A DNA stretch of 64,000 nucleotides from positions 41,247,797 through 41,311,796 of the forward strand of contig NC_087071.1 in the NCBI RefSeq assembly GCF_963678635.1, given 5' to 3'. Numbering within the stretch: the first letter of the stretch is position 1; every line of letters begins with the position of its first letter. Position numbers and translations under genes: made by a program. This document shows, in pieces, positions 34,330 through 46,490 of this stretch. This stretch comes from Symsagittifera roscoffensis (Eukaryota; Xenacoelomorpha; Acoela; Convolutidae). Below the pieces are notes generated by a model. The model ran no database searches. It worked only from the letters and a program-made list of their open reading frames with translations, and was not told the DNA's origin.

Positions 34330-34839
34330 GAACTGATCTGGTCTAGTAAGTTTATTCATGATGTCGTATTATATTGGTTTTATGATGTTAAAATGTAAAA
34401 TTTTGCGGTAAACTTGTTATACAATGCAGTGATTTATATACTTTTTGTAATTTAGTTTTTTTCTCTCAAAAAATTCGATTTTTTTCGATGTCTCTGTAGG
34501 TTCAGAATAGATTCAGATAGATAGAAAGTAAAAGTATCTAATAAATTTTTATTAGATCAAATTAAACAAAATCTTATCGTGTTTTGAATTTTTTCGAAAA
34601 AATTTTAAATTTTTTTTTGATAAAAATTCCAAGTTTTTGCACAAAAACTCTTACCATTGACTTACCATGCACCAAAAAAACTAAATACACAATCTGAATT
34701 CTACAATCTACACGTAATTAACAATTAATTGTTCCCAATTAGGTAACGCGCGCCGAGATTTTTGCGAAAAAATTAGACATTTTCGCACAAAAACCAAAAA
34801 TTTCGTTTATCTTACCATTATCTTACCATCACACTGAAA
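34330..34839. other. Polinton A: AT-rich terminal region, no gene
   Basis: Between the polB end and the terminal motifs lie T-rich runs, CTTACCAT words and a TAATTAACAATTAATT tract, with no open frame of note. Parts align with B 51730-52200. Confidence 0.5.
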
Positions 34840-34997
34840 CCTTGCCATCGGTTTTCCCTATCCTAATACATTGTAGACTCTATACCCAATCTTAATACAT
34901 AGCATGGCGGACCGGAAATCTATAACGTATCTTAATACATGGGGTCCGCCATGTACCCCCCCCCCCCTCCCCCACTTCAGCTCCAACATCTACTACT
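34840..34997. repeat. Polinton A: right terminal inverted repeat end
   Basis: Read inward from 34997 it begins AGTAGTAGATGTTGGAGCTG, then G-rich runs, then three copies of a motif like ATGTATTAAGATAGGGAATA (34924, 34885 and 34857 regions, written on the other strand). Polinton B starts with the same layout. Polinton termini commonly begin AG. The inner boundary of the repeat cannot be fixed without the other end. Confidence 0.85.
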
Positions 34998-36075
34998 GAC
35001 GAGACTGCATTTGACGAGTTTGTACTTCCCAAATGTTATCATTTTGTTTAATGTAAAGTGACTTCTCGACTTGTGAGCGTTACAAAGGATTGTCTGACTT
35101 TCAAGTTATTTTTCCATTCCAGCTGCTCATCGTTACAATCAATATACTGTGAGGAAATTGCCTTGACTCTGCAACCAGTTTTTTCATTAATTTCGTGCAG
35201 TATCGCGCTGTTAATCTGCAAAGTTTTTTCGAACTAGTTTTGGCCAGCATTTTGTCAATTACTCTCAGAAAACAAAAATTAAAAAAGCTAGCATAATTAG
35301 CTGTAAAAAAATATTAAACACTTGCCCTTGGCTTTAACTGGTCGGCTTTGCATTCTGTTTTTTGTAAATGGTTGCATCAGTGATTTTGAAAAAAAGGCCA
35401 ACCCTCAGGTTTCATAAGATTTTGTAGGCAAAAATCTAAATGAACTTGCTCAATATTGTCTCGCCAAAGAAGCAAAAAACATCAGTTAGCGTTGCTTAAA
35501 CGCGAATTAGTGATAAGCAGAACGATGCTGAAATGCATCTAAAACAGCAGGAAGCTAGATAAAATTAGATGCAAAAAGGCACACACATCATGAGCAGAGT
35601 GATTGATAAGAAGCTTGTAGAAATAGAGTTGCAGCATGACCCTGGTTTAGGTGTTTGATTTATGTCTCGACTTTCTCGACCAAAAACTGGCATGGCTCCT
35701 CTTTCTTTACCAAGTTTTGGTATGTTTCAACTTTCTCGGCCTTATAAAGAAGTGTTCGACTTTGTTCGACGCATTTCAGGTAAGTTTCACTTTCTCAATC
35801 AAAATTCGATATGTTTCGACTTTCTCGATTTTCTTGACCGATTTTCTAAAACTTTTTTTTGTTCGAGTCCGCATAGATATATTTTGAGTAGCTCGAAGAA
35901 AGTTGAATAGGTTTCGATTTTCTCGACTTTCTCGACCTACTAATTTTAAAAATTGGAAAACTAAAAGTCAACTTTTTTCGTTCACTGTTTTTGCAAATAT
36001 TCTACAAAATTTGTTACCCGAGTTTGTCATTAGCGAACATCAATGCAAAAATCGAAACGAAAAGAATTCTCATTT
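34998..36075 (+). repeat. Diverged repeat unit R, copy 1, left part
   Basis: It is similar to 44797-45650 in order and wording (ACTGCATTTGACGAGTTTGTA; ATCTGCAAAGTTTT; GAGTTTGTCATTAGCGAACA), at perhaps 70 percent. Polinton A abuts its left side; a Gypsy element interrupts its right side, and the unit resumes at about 42661. No gene is recognised. Within it, 35650-35950 is a degenerate run of TTTCTCGAC words. Confidence 0.65.
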
Positions 36076-36119
36076 TGCGATACAGCACAAACTGCATGTG
36101 CAATAGATGTCTGTTCAAA

Positions 36120-36900
36120 AAATAGAGAACATCCCGTATGAGCGATATAGATTAATCACAAGAGCGCAAGAAAACGGAGAGACGTTAGAATCATTTCACG
36201 CGGCACTAACTGCACAGGCATCCACGGCTGAATAGTCCGAGATTATTCATATCAACAATGAAAAATACCACATTACAGGACAATCTAACGTTTGAAACGT
36301 TTACGCCAGACGAGGTACTCAAACGAGCCATTAAGTTTGAACAAAGTAAACAAACGACACAGGCGTTTCAAAAATCAATAAGTGGAAAAAAAGTTTTGGT
36401 CAATTTCCCTCAGATTAAATTGATTTTTATGATTTTGTTTAATATTTTGAACATGAGGTGAACTTTTTTTCAGAAGTATATTTTTTACAGCTAATTATGC
36501 TAGCTTTTTTAATTTTTGTTTTCTGAGAGTAATTGACAAAATGCTGACCAAAACTAATTGCCTCAGATTGAAACAAAGCAAGAACCCATAATTCAGTTCG
36601 GAACGAGGGGTCAAAAATACAAAAGACCGAGTACAGACCAATTCAGGAAGAAAACAAATAGCAAAGGAAAACAAAATTCGACCAGAGCAAAAACAGTGCA
36701 CTAGATGTGGATGAACACTCGGCGAGGGACATATAAAAAATTGTATGGCAATGCAAAAGACCAGCAAAAAGTGTAACAAACCAAACCATTTTGCCAAAAT
36801 GTGCCGTTCGCAACAGAAGAAAACTCAAGTTCAGGAGAAGAGTGTAATCTAATTCAGAGCTTTGATTCATGCGATGAGTTCGAGATCATGGCCATCGAAA
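36120..36900 (+). pseudogene. Gypsy element: gag and zinc-knuckle relic
   Basis: Capsid-type tracts (PYERYRLITRAQENGETLES; MKNTTLQDNLTFETFTPDEV; RAIKFEQSK) precede a nucleocapsid-like Cys/His region (CNKPNHFAKMC). The order fits Ty3/Gypsy gag. A roughly 150-bp insertion from another repeat lies inside. Broken several times. Confidence 0.75.
36410..36570. repeat. Small repeat inserted in Gypsy gag
   Basis: The segment 36484-36556 is the reverse complement of 35235-35310 in repeat unit R (GCTAGCATAATTAGCTG and flanks), and the insert is flanked by CCTCAGATT on both sides (near 36409 and 36562), like a 9-bp target duplication. It appears to be a small mobile repeat nested in the retroelement. 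Confidence 0.6.
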
Positions 36901-36959
36901 CGAAGCCTCGGTCTGTTAATCAGAAAAAATGGAAGATTGATATACACAGAAATCCTCAG

Positions 36960-37400
36960 TCTCATCAAATGAAATTAGTGAAAGCGTTGGTTAGAGTAAA
37001 CAATCAAATCAAAAATATGACAATAGACAGAGGGAGTCCAATATTATATCTTGACTGGACTACAGCCAAACAACTATTAGATGGATCATCAGAAACAAAA
37101 TTTTTTCCAGCCGAGACGCTGAACCTGTCAGCACAGTTTGTAGACTGTCACAAACACCCATTTATGGTATTGGGAGCAATACAAGCCAATATTCCTTCAG
37201 CAGGTTGGGATGTCAAAAACGCACATTTGTTAATCAGAGAACGACGAGCAAGATGCTTTCTGGGTCTGGATCTACAAGGAAAGGTGGGAATTTCTACATC
37301 TAAAAGACCAGCACCATCAAAGAGATCTAGGTTTGACGTGCTACTGCGCGAACAGTCAGAAGGCTTGAAACAAAAATTTTCAAGCCTTCCTTTTTGACCG
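36960..37400 (+). pseudogene. Gypsy element: aspartic protease region relic
   Basis: ALVRVNNQIKNMTIDRGSP followed by ILYLDW resembles the retropepsin active-site tract (normally D-T/S-G), and AHLLIRE and FLGLDL fit later parts of Gypsy proteases. It lies between gag and RT as expected. Confidence 0.65.
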
Positions 37401-37429
37401 GCAGCGGATGTAAAAAAATCATATGGTTA

Positions 37430-38810
37430 ACCCAAAATTCAACTACCCGATATGACAAATACAAGAAAAATTTAGGGGAATACCTATCCATTTTCAGGAC
37501 AAAATCCAGGCAAATTTAACGAAATTGTTATCGGAAGGTTATATAATGAAACTAGACAAATTTACAATCGACTTCTTTATTGCTCCAATAGCAATTACAG
37601 TGAAAAAAGATGACTCCACTAAATTGGCATGAGACTCATTGACTATTATTAGACAATTGTATGAAAACAAAAACCAAATGCCAAATGTAGATGAGTTATT
37701 GGATGGAGTGAGTCAAATTGTCAATGCAAAAACAAGCGTGACATTGTATTTTACCAAGCTTAACCTAAAATATTCATATAGTCAAATCAAACTAACTGCA
37801 GAAACAGCTAAACAGTGCAGTTTCAATATTGTGGGTGGCCAAGCAACATGAACATACAGGTTCATTACAGGGTTCTATTGGTTAGCAGCCATGCCTACTG
37901 AATTTCAAAAGGCAATGGACCGGACCTTAAATCATGCTAAGAACACATTTTGCTTTCTCGACGATATTTTGATCGTTTCAAAAGGAGACAAAACATGAAA
38001 AGTTGGTACTCGATGTATCAAAGAAACTAGATGATGAAAAACTAGCTTTAAAGCCCTCAAAAGTTAAGTTCTTTCAGACAGAAATTAATTGGTTAGGACA
38101 TAAACTAACACAAAGTGGAATATTCCTCAAAATCACAAAAACGGAGGCTATACTTAATCTTTGACCCCCAAAATTGCTTCAACAATTGAGATCATTCATG
38201 GGTAGTATCAATCACCTCTCTAAATTTGTTCCCAACGCAGCGAATTTAACCGATAAACTCAGACCACTATTGAGAGAAGAAAACGAGGAAAAAAAATGAA
38301 AAGTATACATTTGCCGATGAAAAACTTTGAATGGGGTGGGGGCAAACACTCCCTTATCTTCGACGAAATTAAAAAGGCAGTAGCACGGATCGCACAAAGT
38401 AACTATTATAATCCCACAAAAGATACCCGGGTAAATTGTGACGCAAGTCTCAGTGGCCTATGGGCAACTTTGGAACAAAGAATAGCCAATGACGAGTGGG
38501 TACCCATAGCGTTCGCTTCACGTTATCTAAACACCCAAGAGAAAAAACACTCGACCAATGTACTGGAACTGCGTGCAGTAGTTTGGTCAGTCGACCGCTT
38601 TAAATACTATCATTTAGGAAAAGAATTTGTAATAAAGCTCTAACATCAGCATTGGGAAAAATAGATCAAATAAAACGTATTAATCTCGACTCACTAGTTG
38701 GATGGACCAATTGTTACCTTACCATTTTGGGTTGGTGCACATACCGGGTAGAGATATGGGAATAATAGATTATTTGTCAAGAGAACCAAACGCGCTGAGT
38801 CAAAAATGGA
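37430..38810 (+). pseudogene. Gypsy element: reverse transcriptase and RNase H relic
   Basis: The RT catalytic box reads FLDDILIVSKG near 37955, followed by VKFFQTEINWLGHKLTQSG. RNase H has VNCDASLSGLWATLEQ and IAFASRYLN, then ELRAVVWSVDRFKYY and further on LSREPNALS. This is classic Ty3/Gypsy order. Broken many times. Confidence 0.88.
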
Positions 38811-39639
38811 TGAGAAATTTGTGATAACGTCGATTGAGGAATTTCATCGAGCACTCGACTGTTTGAACAGTCGGCTAAGTAATTAGACACAGCCTGACTG
38901 GAACAAAAAAATCTAGATAATTCTGAAACCAGAAATCTCTGGATAGAACGCAACACACGTCAACCCACGATTGTTATCGCAACCAATCTTTCAAAAACAA
39001 ATAAAGCTCGACCGGAACAAAAACGATCAAAACTCAAGTTTCTCAAACTGTGTACAGAACAGTTCAAGCAAAATATCTCAGTGTAAACAGCCCGTCAAAT
39101 TCATATCAAATAATTTCAAATACACAGAAGAAAAACGGATGGAGGAGAAACTAGGAAAAGAGAAACCGAAAAAGACAGTGAAAATAATCAAGCCGAAAAC
39201 CAGCGAGGAAAGACGAGTGAAACGTTGGAACAAGTAACAGAAACGACTTTCCAGAGAACGAGGACGGTTCAGAGAGGTTCAGAGAGGCTCAGATGTAACG
39301 CAGGTCGAGTGGTGGAAAATGGACATATACAAAAAAGTCCTGAAATCAGACCATCAACGGCAACACCAACACGCACAGAACAACCCAAGTTCATGTCATT
39401 TTAGGATCTAGTTGGATCGGAGCGTAATGACAAATCAACCCCAGGAACCATGTTAAAGCTAGAAGCGCCCACGAAAGTGACCAGCCCACACAAGAACATA
39501 GAAGATAGGAAGGGAGCAACAGTGATGGAGGTGGACTTAACAGCAGACAGCCCAACAGACAGCATAGAAGTCAGCACAGTAGCAGGAAGAAGACTCAAAC
39601 CCAGAGTTTTGCGTCGCAGAGAAGAATGAAGAGAGCAAT

Positions 39640-40950
39640 GTACTTAATCTGTCGAAGTTATTCGATCGAAATCTATTAGCTGAACTAACCACCGAGGACA
39701 CATGGATAGACAGACTTCGTCGCGTCATCGAACGGAACGACCGAAATAATTTTGAAATGGCCAATGAAAGTAAGAGCAATGTACTTAATCTGTCGAAGTT
39801 ATTTGATTGAAATCTGTTAGCTGAACTAACCACCGAGGACACATGGATAGACAGACTTCGTCGCGTCATCGAACGGAACCACCGAAATAATTTTGAATTA
39901 ATGGGAACTTATACGAAATCGCTCTGGCACCAGATGTCCGTAGTGGATGATTGTATCATCGTGGACGGTCGGCTAGCTGTTCCAGGGCAGCTGCGGCTCG
40001 CAGTACTAAATTGGATTCATTGTGGCCATAACGGGCAGGAGGCAATGTATCTGTGGTAGCCACACATGCATAAGGACATTGTGAACTTGGCCGAAGAATG
40101 CAGGAATTGCACTCGTTATGGTAGGAATGCTAAATATATAATACCGAAGAATGTTTCAAAGCCACTCCCACTGCTATCGCTGCTGGACCAAGAATTACAA
40201 ATTGACTATGCGGGACATTTAGAAGATCACAAGGGGGAGAAAATTTGTTTACTTGTAGCTATAGATAGATACTCAAAATTTCCGTCGGTAAAAATCACTA
40301 AGTCAACTGGGCGTTAATCATCAATTAAATTTTTACGTACTATGTTGATTATCACGGAATACCAGAGTCTCTGAAAAACGATCAATTCTCTGGCTTTGAG
40401 GACAAAACAATGCAAAAATTTTGTTCCGAACTTAATAGTGTACAAAAATTTTGTCCAGTGGGGGACCACAGGGTTTGTGGATTAGTTGAACGAACCATAC
40501 AAACTATCAAAACAAGATTGTGAGTTATGTTGTTGGATGAAATTTTTTCATCAAAAAAACTTAACCTTAGCACGATAATTCGCGATCTTAGATAGAGAAA
40601 ACAAAATTCGATTCAATGCTCTCCATTTGAAGCCCATTTTGGACGCCTTCCAAATTATGAATTTAAAATCTTAAGGGAAAAATTCGTAAAAAATTTTGAT
40701 CGTGTAGATAAAAAACACCTGGAGCGCTCAGCCCTCACTGCACCACAGCTAAAGAAACGTATTGATCAGTCGAGAAAGAATGTCAAAATCGTACGAAAGG
40801 GGCAGAATAGTTGGGAAATCAGTCCGCTATTTAAGTCAGAAGTCGAATCAGCGAGGGATAAGGATCGATCAAAAGCACTATGAACCCTTCTTGAAGCCAA
40901 TGCCAGGTGGAACGCCACAAGACGAGACTCCTCCGGTAACGATCTGAGAC
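39640..40950 (+). pseudogene. Gypsy element: integrase relic
   Basis: The HHCC-type N-terminal part is visible (HCGHNGQEAM and CRNCTRYGRN), then a core beginning LQIDYAGHLED and AIDRYSKFPS, and later HGIPES and ERTIQTIKTRL. A direct duplication of about 140 bp lies just upstream. It is broken several times. Confidence 0.8.
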
Positions 40951-40999
40951 GAATTGGCAACGAAACTAGCACAATTGACACCGAGTTGCGGAAAGAACT

Positions 41000-42240
41000 T
41001 CTATACTCATGGGAACATGGGTTTATTGAGGATGAACCAAAAGAACAACCAGAACAGCGATCTCCCATCCTGCTATGGAAAGACGAGAACAGAATAGTGG
41101 CAAAGCTTAATGAATCCCTTCAAGGGAAAAGTGCAATCAGAAACCCCTTTTACAGTAAAAACGGCTGCAGGTGCAGTTTATCGGAAAAGTGACATCGTGG
41201 AATTGAAAAAAGATGCCAGCGCAGCAGGAAAGAAGAATCTCAAGAAGGACCAGTTAAGAAGCCCACACGGAGAAGAACCAAAGCAAAAGCTACAGAAGAA
41301 AGAAAGCAGAATGCAACTGGAGGATAGAGAATTAGAAGAAGATATGCCACAAACTCAACAAAAATCGGAAATGATAAAGGTAACAGTGGTATATCAGGAT
41401 AGCCAAGAGAATATGACCTCAAAGGACATGGAGGTAAACGGGGGTTTGAACTTAACCGTAAAGCAAGCCAAACCGAACAACTCAGGACCACTTTCGGATA
41501 AAGTGAAAACTTTTCTTGACGCTAAGGGAGGAAAGCAAAAAGAAAAAACCCAACGACTCAAGAAGCCAGAAGACAAAAAGCTGCTGCAGCAGTAAACACC
41601 GATAAACTAACAAGAAAACAAGACGTCAGTAAGCTTTCACAACCGTCGAAAGCGGATATGACCAACTCGACAAGTTCACAAAAAGATGCAGCGGGCAGCA
41701 GCAAAGACATTACGAGACATACATCTGGAGAGAGAATATTGGAAACATTACAAAGCAGCGAATTGACCACAAATGATTGGAGCAAATTGGCCGATTTGGT
41801 ATTAACGAGAGGTGTACAGAATTCTGCAGAAAAGATACTGAAATCTATGGACGGGGTGAGCGATGATAAGCACACCAGTACTCCTCCTGTGTTCTTCGAC
41901 CAGTCAGGCGATAGCGAAGTGACAGTGAGGCGTATCGGATAACAGAACAAAAGTTAGTCGCTACGAAAATCCACTGAAGCACTCAGTTAAGCTCATAAGT
42001 TTGCAACAAAACATCACGGACTTAAGCAAGGCAGCTCTCGAAGCGTACAGATTAAAATTAGCAACATTTCGAGTAGACGCGAATAAGTCAATAGAAACAG
42101 AACTTGGAAACCTGGAAAAACTTTTGCTTAGAAGAAAGATCGGGAGCGAGGCCTTAGATATTTCAAGAAACTGGAACGCATCGTGGCGTGTACCATTGCT
42201 TTTCGATGGGAACCAAGAAAATAGATAGAAGCAAGAGAAG
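41000..42240 (+). pseudogene. Gypsy element: Lys/Glu-rich 3' coding region
   Basis: After the integrase a long, highly charged open region has NPFKGKVQSETPFTVKTAAG, then long Lys/Gln/Glu-rich tracts, a folded-looking piece (LQSSELTTNDWSKLADLVLT) and a helical end (SKAALEAYRLKLATF). It could be an integrase C-terminal extension or a separate 3' ORF. No envelope features are seen. Broken a few times. Confidence 0.5.
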
Positions 42241-42352
42241 TAGAAACTCGAAGAAAAATGAGTCAAAAACTTAGTAAGCTGAGTACTAAAATTCTTATTT
42301 ACTTAATAAATTTTATCAACTATTATATAAAGTTTAGTTGTCTTCGAGTGAG

Positions 42353-42660
42353 TGTGGTACAGCACATGCGGCATGTGCAGTAATTATGTGTTAACTTTGC
42401 TGTACACTAACCTTTAGATTCATATTGCTATCTGTAATCATAAATTGTTATTATACCAAGGTCGTTTCTTATTGTTCACTGAGTCTATTCAGTTGAGAGG
42501 CAGATCTCCGTACGGCAGATATGGAATTCGGTCTGACCTAAAAGCCTTTCAGAGAAAACCATCAGAAACAGTTTCAGAGACTAAATTTACATCTTGAAAC
42601 CTACATTGTTTTCACACCAGTATTATAGCATACTATCCCTTACCACACAACTATAATTAA
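42353..42660 (+). repeat. Gypsy element: putative 3' LTR
   Basis: It begins TGTGGTACAGCACATGCGGC, which matches the residual sequence at 36076 (CGATACAGCACAAACTGCAT). It ends by an approximate call near ATTAACA at 42655-42661, where similarity to repeat unit R is about to resume. Exact edges are uncertain. Confidence 0.6.
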
Positions 42661-43495
42661 CAGAAATACAAGTGATTGGATTCTAATCCCTCTTCAATGA
42701 CTTTCAACTATCTACCTTAAGCAATTTGTGCTTACGCCTAACATTTTCAAAGTGCATCGTAATTAAATCATTTTTTGAGTATCTTTTCTTAAAGAGATTA
42801 TTCATTCCAGTATTGGACGCGTTATTTCAAATGACAGTTTTCAGAGCAACTTTTTCATTCAAATTGTTCATCCATCTGCAGCTAGTGTGATGGCTCATGT
42901 GCCGAGACAGTTTTCCTTGACAAAGACCTTGCGAGGTATATTGTTTCTGTCCAGTCTGGAATTGTATCACTGAACCAATCAGTTTATCCCGATTTTCCAA
43001 GAGTCTTTAACTGGTTCTCGCAAACAGAGAGACATTTGGTTGTTTATCAAACAATGATTGACTACTGGGAAAATCTTCATCCAAAATTCAGTCAACCTTT
43101 CTTTTCTTTAAACCTTTGAATCAATATCCAGTCAACCTTTCTTGCCATATAGTAACACAAAAAGCTACCCTCATACCAATTCAAACCATAGATTCAGAAA
43201 CAATTTCTCCTTATTAGTTTTCCTGTATTGTTACCCAAGCGTTTGCTGCGAAGAAATTAGTCGACAATCAAACTTTGGTTGAGTTTTTAGCTGTTAAGCG
43301 GGACGGGACAATTATTGCAAGTTTGCCAGAACTGATTTAAACCCTCTTCTAAAGCTTGAATTTTTCTATAATTTCTGTAGCACCCATAGCATCAGTCCGG
43401 CAACAGTTTCGGTGAGAACAACCTATTTTTAAAAAAAGATCAATTGAAGTCAGCGTTTGCTGAATTTGCTTGTATTGGCGCATTGTACCAGAAGT
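42661..43495 (+). repeat. Diverged repeat unit R, copy 1, right part
   Basis: It aligns with 45660-46490: TGCAGCTAGTGTGATGGCTC, CACTGAACCAATCAGTTT, and CTCGCAAACAGAGAGACATT have near matches there. No gene is recognised. Confidence 0.65.
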
Positions 43496-44796
43496 CTTGA
43501 TCATTGACTACGCAACTTTAGTCAGCCTCGACTTGTAGCTGGTGCTAATCTAGAAAAAAAACTATATTTTCACCCTTAGCCTAGTAGAAAACTTCAGAGG
43601 TGCCTATTTGCTAATTTGAACAACCTTCAGTCCGATGAAACCGTCGCTTGAAAGGAATTAGAATAGTTTTGACAATCCACATATCTTTTTACGATTACAT
43701 TAATCACGTCAGAACAGAATTTTTTTTTCATTGTTTTTTTCTCACCAAAACTCTTCAACTTCCTTAGTGCTGAAAATATCAGGTGAAGACTTTTTCCGCA
43801 CACAAAAAACGACGTTTTAAGGGCAACCCTGAACATCGTAGGACGAATGGAAAATTGTCACACTCTGAATGATCGGCGTTTTCAGCAGCTACTGAAAAAA
43901 ATCCCAATTGGTTTTTTATAAGAATTTTCAAAATATTCCTGTATCTATCAATTGACACCATGTTCGAGATCTTCGGTATTGTTTGAAAGAAATAACAATT
44001 TTTTAAATCTGCCCATATCTCATGAAATGCCCTGTAAAATAACGAAATGGATAGAATTTTTTAAATGAAAGTTATTATCTGGTTGCTACTAAGTTATTAT
44101 GTGAAAATGTGAAGTTTTAAAAAATGTGAAATTTGTCCATACATTACACCAGACATAATCAAAATTGATCTAGAGCAACGAAGAGTGGTCAAAACTGTGT
44201 AAACTGAACGTAATATGACAAACCATAAAAAATGAAATCAAAGAGAGTCGAGGTTTGGAACTTTGTTTGATGAAACAACTTTCCAGAAAAACTCGAATAG
44301 TTTTATTTGCATGTAAACCAAATAACCAAAGTAGTCAAAACATTGATCCCAATTGCTCACTGTTTTCGATCCCCAAAAACTATACATTTAAATTACAGCC
44401 AATCTTTAATTCGAAAAATTTGATTAAAAAAATAAATAAAAGTTTTCCCGCTAGTTGCTGGTTAAACTCGTAACAGCAAACCAAAGTCGGTAATCTCAGA
44501 AATTTTGATAGTGAGTGACCCCAATATCTTTAAGACAGTTTCGATCATTGTTCAAACAGTTCGGTTGACAGTAAATTACAACACTTATTTCATAAAAACA
44601 TAAGCGATTTTGTGATATGTGATCCATGTTAAAAAACGCATCCAAGATGAATCAATTATCGTTTCATCTGTTAATTGAATCAGCTTGTGTACTTTTTTTA
44701 CCTTGTGAAACCTCCTAGGAGCTATCTTTTAGGCAAAATGGTTAACTCGACTTCGAAATTCTGGAGTTCATCTTCTGACCCGTTCTTTTTTCTTGA
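43496..44796. other. AT-rich stretch, no gene recognised
   Basis: Only short unrelated open stretches occur. I see no repeat match elsewhere in the window and no structural feature. Confidence 0.5.
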
Positions 44797-46490
44797 AGTG
44801 ACTGCATTTGTCGAGTTTGTACTTCAATTTTGTTGTTATTTTGTATGATGTGAATTGACTTCTACAACAGATTGCCTGACTTTCAGGTTAAAATACCATC
44901 TCATCTGCTCACGGTAACACTTCGTAAATTTTACCCAATATCATTTTGACTCTGTAACCTGTTTTTCATCAATTTCTCACCGTATCGCACTGTAAATCTG
45001 CAAGGTTTTGTTGAAATACTTTTGATCCTTATTTGTCAATTACCCAAAAAAAACGCAATTTCTGAAATCTTGAAAGTTCGCTGATAAACTTCAGAAATTG
45101 GATTCTTTAGCTAACTTTAGCTAACTATATCAGTAAACAAAACGTTAAAACTGGCCATTGGAATCAATTGGTTGGAAGATTTTGATCCGACGTGGGCTAC
45201 ATCGAAACAAATTTGCTTGCTTCCTTCTCAGAAGTAAGTGTTTCCACAAAAAAACGCATCAGTGATCGAAAAACGTTTTCAACTCTTTAGGTTTCATAAA
45301 TTCTAGTAGCAAAAATTTGAGAGAACTTGCTGAAAAATATATCCACAAAGAAGCAAGAAACTTGAAATAGCTAAGCCGAAATGTGAAGTAGAGAAAAACA
45401 TAGCGATACAGATATGAGTCGAAAACAGCAGGAAGCTGATAAGATTCGTTGTCAAAAGGTACCTCAGAGAAAAAGATCAAAAATCCACGGAAAGCTGGCA
45501 CAAACAAAATGAGGAGACTACTTGATAAAAGGTGAGTTGCCGAGAGAAGAAATGATTAGCAGCATGACCTGTTTTTGCTAAACTTCTACGGATTTTGAGA
45601 CTCGAGTTTGTCAATAGCAAACATCAATGCAAAAATGGAAACGGAAAAAAATCTCAACCAAACCTAATCCTAATACCATCCTAATTAACAGCCTTTTAAT
45701 CATCTAATTTAAAAATCTCCGGCTTTACAGTATAAACTTCAAACTGCACCGGATTTTTTCATTTTTTTGAGATCATACAATACGCTATTGGATGCGCTAG
45801 TTCCAATGACAGTTTAAAAAGCCACGTTTTTGTTCAAAATTTGGTCGGAATAAACCGTCGATCCAGCTGCAGCTAGCGTGATGGCTCAAACGCCGAAAGT
45901 TTTTCCTTGAAAAGAGAGAAGGCACGGTTTTTTTATTTTTTTTTCCAGCCTGGAACTTATTCACTGAACCAGTCAATTTTAGGCCCAATTCATCATTTTT
46001 TTTTAAAAACCTTAAGCTGCTTCTCGCACACAGCGAAACTTATTCATCAAATTTTGAGTGACTAGTGGGAAAATCTTGATACAACAACCAGTAAACCTTT
46101 TTTTTTCTTTTATATGCGAGGTAGTAACTCAAACAGCGGCCATTAAAACTATTCAAACAATAATTTCGGAAACCAACTCTTTTTATTAGTTACCATGTAC
46201 CGTCTACCGTTAGCCGAGCATTAGCTGCGAAGAATTTAGTCGCTATGTAACTTTCGGCTGAATTGTTAGCTGTTAAGCGAGATAACAACATCATTTTAAG
46301 TTGGCCCAAATCGATTTCAACCCTCTTGCAAGGCTTGTCTTTTTTTGATCGTTTCTGCAACAGCATCCATAGCTGCAGTCCGGTAACAGTTTCTATGAAA
46401 AACTTCTTTTTGGAAAAACACTCAACATTTTAAATTGAAATCAGCTGTTGCTGAGTTTTCTTGAATTGGTGCACTTTACCAGAAAGCCGT
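44797..46490 (+). repeat. Diverged repeat unit R, copy 2 (uninterrupted)
   Basis: Homologous to 34998-36075 and then 42661-43495, but without the Gypsy element between them (the join falls at about 45650-45785). It therefore serves as the empty-site copy. Both copies are noncoding by inspection, perhaps 65 to 75 percent alike, so the duplication is old. Confidence 0.7.

Larger units (their letters stand above)
16388..34997. mobile_element. Polinton (Maverick) A, broken, left end not seen
   Basis: A self-synthesising virus-like DNA transposon. Parts in order: protease, major capsid, small basic protein, penton-like protein, integrase, ATPase, membrane protein and small ORFs on the minus strand; one ORF on plus; further ORFs on minus; then polymerase B on plus, ending at a terminal repeat at 34997. 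The six bases after it (GACGAG, 34998-35003) are the candidate target duplication, untestable without the left end. Breaks number in the dozens, with several local duplications. It appears more decayed than Polinton B. Confidence 0.93.
36076..42660 (+). mobile_element. Ty3/Gypsy LTR retrotransposon, broken
   Basis: Gag, zinc knuckle, protease, reverse transcriptase, RNase H and integrase are in Ty3/Gypsy order on the plus strand. A putative 3' LTR begins near 42353 (TGTGGTACAGCACATGCGGC). Only the beginning of a matching 5' LTR is visible near 36076. The element splits repeat unit R, whose uninterrupted copy lies at 44797-46490. There are many breaks, a small insertion in gag and a local duplication before the integrase, so it is an old fossil. 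Confidence 0.9.

Noticed and set aside
41240-41491. Minus-strand Leu/Ser-rich ORFs in the Gypsy 3' region
   Set aside because: Antisense shadows of the Lys/Glu-rich plus-strand region.
45797-45988. 63-residue minus-strand ORF in unit R
   Set aside because: Not maintained in the other copy of unit R and without recognisable features.
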